A stretch of 9,608 bases of DNA from Candidatus Rokuibacteriota bacterium (GTDB lineage: Bacteria > Methylomirabilota > Methylomirabilia > Rokubacteriales > CSP1-6), in contig QHRT01000197.1 in assembly GCA_003220195.1 (NCBI GenBank), forward strand, positions 1 to 9,608. The letters are read 5' to 3'. Positions 5,723 to 9,608 of this stretch are shown here, in pieces. Numbering within the stretch: the first letter of the stretch is position 1; each line of letters opens with the position of its first letter. The translations under genes and the position numbers were made by a program. The notes beneath the pieces are model-generated. The model had not been told where the DNA came from, ran no database searches, and saw only the letters and a program-made list of their open reading frames with translations.

Positions 5723-6958
5723 TCACCGGTAGGCGAAGCGGCGCCGGAGCGCGAGGAAGTGGCGCTCGAAGAGGTGAAAGCTCAGCACGGCGAGCGCGAC
5801 GCTGATCACGATGCCGATCATGACGTGACCGACCAGCCCCAGCAGCTCCGATCCGCTCGCCGCCTCGAGGCGCGCCGCGGGAAGATGCCGTTCGAGGCGC
5901 GGCCAGAGCATGTAGTGGAACACGTAGGTCGCATAGCTGTACTTGCCCAGGAAGACCAGCGGTCGACTCCGGAAGAGTGAGCGTAAGGGGCCGCCCGGCT
6001 CCACCGACAACTCCACGAGCACGGAGGCGGCGAGCACGGCCAGCGCCGAAAGTCCGCTGACGTCGACGTTCGAGTCGAGCCACGGCAGTCCTCGTTGCCT
6101 CCAGGCGAGCCATGCGAGCTGGCCGAGCGCCAGCAACCCTGCGCCCCGAGTCAGCCACAACCACCGGAACGCGGGTTCACGGACGACCACCGCCGCGAGG
6201 CCGCCCAGCGCGAGAGCGTCCAGGCGGCACGGCGTGAAGGAATACACCGTGGTCGGTGCCACGCCGCACGCCGTCAGCACCGCGCGCAGCAGCGCGGCCG
6301 TCAGCGCGATCCCGAGCGTGCTCGCGGTGAGCGCCCGGCGGCTCAGCGTCAACACGACGACCGGCCACACCAGATAGAACTGCTCCTCGATGGCGAGCGA
6401 CCAGAAATGGTTCAGGTACACACCGCCGGCGTTGAAATGCCACTGCCCGGCGATGGCGCCCTCGATGTTGCTCGTGTAGGTCCAGAGCCAGAGCTGTCGG
6501 CCGAAGAGGTCGCGCAGCTCCGTCCCGCTCGCCGGGAGCCTCACGGCCAGCATCACCATGACAGCCGCGAGGACGGCGTAATAGAGCGGCAGGATCCGCA
6601 ACGCGCGTCGCGCGTAAAAGTTGCGAAAGAAGTGCGGCTGGTCGCGCGTGTCGAGCAGGATGCCGGTGATCAGGAATCCCGAGAGCGCGAAGAAGAGGTC
6701 CACGCCGGCCCAGCCCGCGCCGAGGAGTCGAAGCGCGGAACGATAGAGCGGCCGCGTCGACTCCTCGTACATCGTGAAATGAAACAGCATGACCGCGAGC
6801 ACGGCGACGCCGCGCAGGCCGTCGAGCGCGCGCTCGTGCCGGAAGACGCCGGGCGCGGTCGGCCGCAGTGGGGAGCTTTCACCCCTTTCACGCGGAAACG
6901 CTTCCGATGGCGCCGGAACCTCGACGCGCTCGAGCGGCACGTGCTGGGCGGCAAGCAT
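5723..6958 (-). CDS. Acyltransferase-3 family integral membrane protein (OafA/YrhL-like)
   Basis: The chosen start gives 411 residues. Family motifs (numbered from this start): LDGLRGVAVLAVMLFHF (45-61) with the conserved Arg and catalytic-type His60; DLFFALSGFLITG (87-99); RRALRILPLYY (117-127), the R-x3-R type motif; NHFWSLAIEEQFYLVWP (183-199), the SLxxEEQFY signature; and GKYSYATYVFHYML in the C-terminal half. About ten hydrophobic segments are visible. Known: these enzymes move acyl groups (often acetyl) onto extracytoplasmic sugars such as O-antigen, exopolysaccharide or peptidoglycan. The acceptor cannot be told here because no polysaccharide genes are adjacent. The start at 6958 is preferred because GGAGG (6969-6973) lies 10 nt upstream. 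An ATG at 7003 would add 15 residues but has no ribosome site. The first 45 residues are a cytoplasmic, Pro/Arg/Glu-rich tail. Both neighbours have unrelated roles. Confidence 0.9.
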   Translation of the reverse strand: MLAAQHVPLERVEVPAPSEAFPRERGESSPLRPTAPGVFRHERALDGLRGVAVLAVMLFHFTMYEESTRPLYRSALRLLGAGWAGVDLFFALSGFLITGILLDTRDQPHFFRNFYARRALRILPLYYAVLAAVMVMLAVRLPASGTELRDLFGRQLWLWTYTSNIEGAIAGQWHFNAGGVYLNHFWSLAIEEQFYLVWPVVVLTLSRRALTASTLGIALTAALLRAVLTACGVAPTTVYSFTPCRLDALALGGLAAVVVREPAFRWLWLTRGAGLLALGQLAWLAWRQRGLPWLDSNVDVSGLSALAVLAASVLVELSVEPGGPLRSLFRSRPLVFLGKYSYATYVFHYMLWPRLERHLPAARLEAASGSELLGLVGHVMIGIVISVALAVLSFHLFERHFLALRRRFAYR

Positions 6959-6968
6959 TGGCGACCGG

Positions 6969-6973
6969 CCTCC
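6969..6973 (-). promoter_or_regulatory. Ribosome-binding site favouring the shorter acyltransferase start
   Basis: GGAGG on the minus strand lies 10 nt before the ATG at 6958. Nothing comparable precedes the alternative ATG at 7003. Confidence 0.4.
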
Positions 6974-7071
6974 GGAGAGGCTGCGCGGCAAGACTCTCGC
7001 CATGCGTGAGACCGGTCATGACAGGGTCGCTGCCCGGTGGAGCGGGGACGCGACACGCAGGCCAAAGCCGC

Positions 7072-7103
7072 GGAACACGTGAGGTCTCGTCAGAATGTGT
7101 TCC
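7072..7103. promoter_or_regulatory. Inverted repeat upstream of the acyltransferase, possible operator
   Basis: The arms GGAACACGT (7072-7080) and ATGTGTTCC (7095-7103) match at 8 of 9 positions (the outer 7 perfect), separated by 14 nt. There is no T-run, so it is not a terminator. It lies in the roughly 200-bp spacer upstream of the acyltransferase, where I see no gene and no convincing -35/-10 pair. It could be a binding site for a dimeric regulator, or chance. Confidence 0.3.
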
Positions 7104-7183
7104 CGTCGCGCAGTCTTCGGACCCGACACGCTCGACGTCGATCCGCCCTCGAGTGGAACGGCTTTCACCCCGGCGAGTCGAAG

Positions 7184-7216
7184 AAAAATGCCGAACCACG
7201 CGAAAGGCTTGCGCGG
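7184..7216 (-). terminator. Weak candidate terminator after the cupin gene
   Basis: Directly after the cupin stop, the minus strand has CCGCGC (7211-7216) and GCGTGG (7196-7201). They form a 6-bp stem with one G-U pair and a 9-nt loop, followed 7 nt later by a five-T run (7184-7188). Stem and spacing are marginal, but the position at the operon end is right. Confidence 0.35.
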
Positions 7217-7582
7217 TTACGTCAGCGGAACAATAGCGTAGAACCTCGGCTCGTTCCCGACGACGCGCGTGACGTGACCCTCGCCGGTCAAGTCCTCGGC
7301 CAGCACCACGTCGCCCGGACCGACCCGCGCCACGGTGCCGTCACCGACTTCGATCTCGGCGTGGCCCGAGAGCGCGATCGAGTACTGTCGGCGGGGCGCG
7401 CAGTGCCAGTTGAGCACGTAGCCCGGCGGCGAGACGCGGAACGCGATGCTGGCCGCGGGTTGCGTCGGGCCGGCTTCCCCGTACGCCCCCTCGGTGTCGA
7501 CGAACGGTTTCATCTCGAGCTCGACTTCCTCGAGGTGCGACTTCCCGTCCTTGCCGCTGTACACGCGCCAGATCTTCGGCAT
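7217..7582 (-). CDS. Small single-domain cupin protein
   Basis: This is a 121-residue protein. The start at 7582 (MPKIWRVYSG) is fixed by GGAGG 7 nt upstream; the frame stays open for 56 more codons, but they overlap the preceding gene in a different frame. The cupin core is visible: NWHCAPRRQYSIALSGHAEIEVGDG (58-82) as motif 1, and VGPGDVVLAEDLTGEGHVTRV (87-107) as motif 2 with H103. Motif 1 keeps H60, but the second His and the Glu of the classic HxH...E metal site are Ala62 and Gln66, so a normal Fe/Mn site is doubtful. Known: cupins range from dioxygenases and isomerases to non-catalytic binding proteins. It is last in a four-gene operon, 16 nt after the luciferase-like gene, so it probably acts on, binds or senses the same compound. 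The exact function is unknown. Confidence 0.85.
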   Translation of the reverse strand: MPKIWRVYSGKDGKSHLEEVELEMKPFVDTEGAYGEAGPTQPAASIAFRVSPPGYVLNWHCAPRRQYSIALSGHAEIEVGDGTVARVGPGDVVLAEDLTGEGHVTRVVGNEPRFYAIVPLT

Positions 7583-7589
7583 CGGTTCG

Positions 7590-7594
7590 CCTCC
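7590..7594 (-). promoter_or_regulatory. Ribosome-binding site that fixes the cupin start
   Basis: GGAGG on the minus strand lies 7 nt before the ATG at 7582, within the 16-nt gap after the luciferase-like gene. It rules out the longer frame beginning near 7750. Confidence 0.65.
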
Positions 7595-7598
7595 GCGG

Positions 7599-8609
7599 TT
7601 ATCGACAATTGGGAATGACGCGATCGCCGAAGAGCTTGATCGCGTCCATGATCCTCTCGTGCGCGGGCCCGCCGGAGTGCGCGTGGCGGAATCGCAAGAG
7701 GAAGTGCTCGGCGCCGGTGGCCTTCTGCCAGCGCTGGAACTCGCGCACACACGTCTCGGGGTCGCCGAGGATCAGACGATCGGGCGCGAGGGTGTCGAGC
7801 GTGAACGGTGTATCGGCCGGGATGGAGCGAAATTCCGCGAGCCGCCTTCCCCAGTAGTACCGATACGCGGTCATCACCTCGGGGCCGTACACGGCGTCAG
7901 CCTCGGCGCGCGTCTTCGCCACCCACGCGTCGCGCATCATGACCACGTGCGGCTCACGACCGGCCTGCCGCGCCGCCGCGGTATAGGTCTCGACGAGTCG
8001 GACCGCGTCGTCGAGCGTGGTGCTCGGCGTCCCGACAAATCCGTCGGCAAGCCGTCCCGCGCGCCGCGCCGCCGCGGGAACGCTGGCGCCAATCCAGAGC
8101 GGTGGCGACGGCGACTGGAACGGCCGCGGCGTGACCTGCACGTCCTCGAGCGAGTAGTGCTTGCCACGGAACGAGAATCGCTCGCCGCCCCAGGCGAGAC
8201 GCAGGATCTCGACGCCTTCCTCGAACCTCGCCACGCGCTCGTCCATCGGCACCGCGAACGCCCGGAAATCCGACTCCTGGTAGCCGATGCCGACGCCGAC
8301 GATCACCCGCCCCTTCGAGACGAGGTCGAGCGTGATCACGTCCTCGGCCACGCGCACCGGGTGATGGAGCGGCAAGAGAATGACCGACGTCCCGACCCGC
8401 AACCGACGCGTGCGCGCCGCCACCGCCGTCGCGACGATCAGCGGTGACGGCAGGAACCCGTCCTTGTCTTGATGATGCTCACCGAAGAAGCAGGAGTCGA
8501 AGCCGCTCGCCTCCGCCTGCTGAGCCTCCGCGATGACCTCGTCGATCGAGCGGTCGAGGTGGTCGCCGCGCGGCGGGCTGGCGATCGAGGCGTAGAGCCC
8601 GAACTTCAT
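7599..8609 (-). CDS. Luciferase-like (LLM class) flavin- or F420-dependent oxidoreductase
   Basis: This is a 336-residue protein of normal length for a bacterial luciferase-like monooxygenase (PF00296). Seen: MKFGLYASI first strand; ASGFDSCFFGEHH (34-46) with the family GEHH; PSPLIVATAVAARTRRLRVGTSVILLPLHHPVRVAED (54-90), the characteristic beta-barrel core; LVSKGRVIVGVGIGY (96-110) at the cofactor-binding strand; PPLWIGA near 168-175; and the C-terminal LFGDRVIPNC. Known: these TIM-barrel enzymes use reduced FMN with O2, or coenzyme F420, to oxidise or reduce organic substrates. Which cofactor applies cannot be read from the sequence with confidence. The ATG start has AGGGAG (8621-8626) upstream, inside the end of the nitroreductase gene, whose stop lies 6 nt before this start. 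The nitroreductase-family flavoprotein just upstream could be its partner reductase (inference). Confidence 0.92.
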   Translation of the reverse strand: MKFGLYASIASPPRGDHLDRSIDEVIAEAQQAEASGFDSCFFGEHHQDKDGFLPSPLIVATAVAARTRRLRVGTSVILLPLHHPVRVAEDVITLDLVSKGRVIVGVGIGYQESDFRAFAVPMDERVARFEEGVEILRLAWGGERFSFRGKHYSLEDVQVTPRPFQSPSPPLWIGASVPAAARRAGRLADGFVGTPSTTLDDAVRLVETYTAAARQAGREPHVVMMRDAWVAKTRAEADAVYGPEVMTAYRYYWGRRLAEFRSIPADTPFTLDTLAPDRLILGDPETCVREFQRWQKATGAEHFLLRFRHAHSGGPAHERIMDAIKLFGDRVIPNCR

Positions 8610-8615
8610 CGGCGC

Positions 8616-9248
8616 TCAGACTCCCTGGTACGGCTCGCCCCACCGATCCTGGTACACGATCTCCTTGAGCGCCCCGCGACCGACCGGCCCGAACTTTCCG
8701 ATGGGATAGCCGATCGGAAGGATCGCGTACGACCGCACGCCGGGCGGCAGACCGAGCGCCGCTTCGCTCTCCTTCTCGTAGAGGAGATGGCGCGTGGTCA
8801 ACGTCGCGCCGAGGCCGAGCGCCCGTGCCGCGAGCAGCATGTTCTGCACCGCGGGATAGATGGACGCGCCCGATCCGCGCGTCGGCGTCGCCGTCCCTTC
8901 GTCGAGGCACGCCACGATCCACACCGGCGCCTCGTGGAAGTGTTCGGTCAGGTACTCGACCGCGGCATGCTGGCGCAGGTACCTGTCCTTCGTGACGCCC
9001 GGCGGCGGCTCGCTCTTCAGATACCGCGGTCCGATCACCTCATCGAACGCGCGCTTGTACCACGTCTGCACGTCGCGTTTGATCGTCTGATCCTTGATCA
9101 CGAGGAAGCGCCAGCGCTGCGTGTTTCCGCCGTTCGCGGCGCAGATGCCGGCCTGGAGAATTTTTCTGATCAGCTCGTCGGGCACCGGATCGGGCCGGAG
9201 CCGGCGCATCGCCCGCGTGGTCTCGATGACCTCGAACAGGTCCGGCAT
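8616..9248 (-). CDS. Nitroreductase-family flavoprotein
   Basis: This is a 210-residue protein, typical for the nitroreductase fold (PF00881). Seen: VIETTRAMRRLRPDPVPDE (7-25), the Arg-rich FMN-phosphate segment; AGICAANGGNTQRWRFLVI (33-51), matching the flavin-contacting SGGNxQPW region; GASIYPAVQNMLLAARALGLGA (127-148), the dimer-core helix; and ILPIGYPIGKFGPVGR (176-191), the IGYP...GP signature. Known: such homodimeric FMN enzymes use NAD(P)H to reduce nitroaromatics, quinones or enoyl substrates, or to supply reduced flavin. The start is ATG 9248 with GGGGGAGG 5 nt upstream, in the 15-nt gap after the preceding gene. It lies 6 nt upstream of the luciferase-like gene, so the pair is probably translationally coupled. 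The substrate is unknown. Confidence 0.92.
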   Translation of the reverse strand: MPDLFEVIETTRAMRRLRPDPVPDELIRKILQAGICAANGGNTQRWRFLVIKDQTIKRDVQTWYKRAFDEVIGPRYLKSEPPPGVTKDRYLRQHAAVEYLTEHFHEAPVWIVACLDEGTATPTRGSGASIYPAVQNMLLAARALGLGATLTTRHLLYEKESEAALGLPPGVRSYAILPIGYPIGKFGPVGRGALKEIVYQDRWGEPYQGV

Positions 9249-9263
9249 CGTCGCCTCCCCCTT

Positions 9264-9608
9264 TTATCGCGCCAGCGGATCGGGCCGGATCTGGAAATGC
9301 ACGGCGATCGGCCGCTTGCCCTTGCCGCCTTCCATGAGCCACGGCGCCCGGTCGCCGCTCGTCGTCCACAACCCGCGGCCCTTCCACCCCGCGCTCGCAT
9401 CGTCGATGCGGCCGTCGAAGCCCTTCGCGTAGAAGCCGAGCGGGTACGGCACGCGGAGCAGGATCATCTTGCCGTCCTTCAGCGCGACGAGACCGTCATT
9501 CAGGTTCGCGGTCGACATCGGAACGTCTTCGCCGAGCCCGAACGTGTTGTGCTGGTCGACCCACGTGTAATAGCTCGACTCGGCGCTGTTCTCGCCGAGG
9601 CCTGGGAA
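9264..9608 (-). CDS. C-terminal part of a probable secreted protein (5' end beyond window), possibly beta-propeller/lyase-like
   Basis: A frame open from the right edge to a TAA at 9264 gives 114 residues. It includes YYTWVDQHNTFGLGED, LNDGLVALKDGKMILLRVPYPLGFYAKG, DGRIDDASAGWKGRGLWTT and the end VHFQIRPDPLAR. It is rich in aromatics, Gly and Asp, has no hydrophobic segment or Cys, and looks like alternating beta strands. From memory, this ending resembles large secreted proteins of soil bacteria annotated as carboxypeptidase-regulatory-like or virginiamycin-lyase-like beta-propellers; that assignment is tentative and no catalytic motif is visible. An internal ATG at 9518 is in frame, but the coding pattern clearly continues upstream, so it is not the start. 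Its stop is 15 nt before the nitroreductase start, making it the upstream member of the operon. Confidence 0.75.
   Translation of the reverse strand, partial: FPGLGENSAESSYYTWVDQHNTFGLGEDVPMSTANLNDGLVALKDGKMILLRVPYPLGFYAKGFDGRIDDASAGWKGRGLWTTSGDRAPWLMEGGKGKRPIAVHFQIRPDPLAR

Noticed and set aside
6095..7009. 304-residue plus-strand frame
   Set aside because: It is antisense to the acyltransferase, whose DGLRG and SLxxEEQFY motifs define the real coding strand.
7004..7199. Small minus-strand frame upstream of the acyltransferase (6888-7199) as a possible gene
   Set aside because: It mostly shadows the acyltransferase 5' end, has no convincing ribosome site or motif, and its composition is like the other shadows.
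7583..7750. Longer cupin start giving 56 extra residues
   Set aside because: The extra segment overlaps the luciferase-like gene in another frame and is Ser/Arg/Pro-rich noise. A strong ribosome site precedes the ATG at 7582.
7446..8447. 333-residue plus-strand frame
   Set aside because: It is antisense to the cupin and luciferase-like genes and is Arg/Asp/His-rich with no recognisable motif.
1..9608. Mobile element, CRISPR array, tRNA or phage signatures
   Set aside because: I saw no transposase or integrase motifs, no spaced direct-repeat arrays, no cloverleaf-like sequences and no long terminal inverted repeats by eye. A computed scan for tRNAs and repeats would be needed to exclude weak cases.

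Overview
The window is G+C-rich throughout (about two thirds by eye) and densely coding, with long shadow reading frames opposite nearly every real gene. It looks like a chromosomal segment of a free-living, probably Gram-negative soil or subsurface bacterium. Three features suggest this: a periplasmic CopC/CopD/cytochrome c/multicopper oxidase set, a Bradyrhizobium- or Rokubacteria-style orphan substrate-binding protein (PF04392 type), and an operon with a luciferase-like monooxygenase, a nitroreductase and a cupin. The lineage is an inference from gene content, not something the sequence proves. I see no mobile elements, CRISPR arrays, tRNA or rRNA genes.

Left block (1-4171), copper and periplasmic redox. 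On the minus strand, copC (1537-1923) is followed by a long membrane protein that leaves the window at base 1. I read it as a CopD-type permease fused at its C-terminus to a class I cytochrome c domain (CAGCH heme motif, distal Met in SSMPAFG). A large exported multicopper oxidase (2168-4123) is transcribed the other way. The 244-bp spacer between copC and the oxidase holds the most AT-rich stretch I noticed, with overlapping divergent -35-like boxes inside an imperfect inverted repeat, so both arms may share one regulator. The oxidase lacks one expected trinuclear-site histidine (HSR instead of HSH). It ends at a strong 15-bp hairpin that also serves the converging RidA-like gene.

Middle block (4195-6958), unrelated single genes: a RidA/YjgF-superfamily protein lacking the canonical catalytic arginine (minus), an exported ABC-type substrate-binding protein without permease or ATPase nearby (plus), and a multi-pass acyltransferase-3 protein (minus).

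Right block (7217-9608), a tight four-gene minus-strand operon with gaps of 15, 6 and 16 nt. In transcription order it encodes the C-terminal part of a probable secreted protein that enters from the right edge, a nitroreductase-family flavoprotein, a luciferase-like flavin/F420 monooxygenase, and a small cupin. The spacing suggests a co-expressed oxidative or catabolic unit of unknown substrate.

The strongest leads are the CopD-cytochrome c fusion with its missing canonical start codon, the oxidase with a replaced copper ligand, their shared divergent control region, and the four-gene operon.
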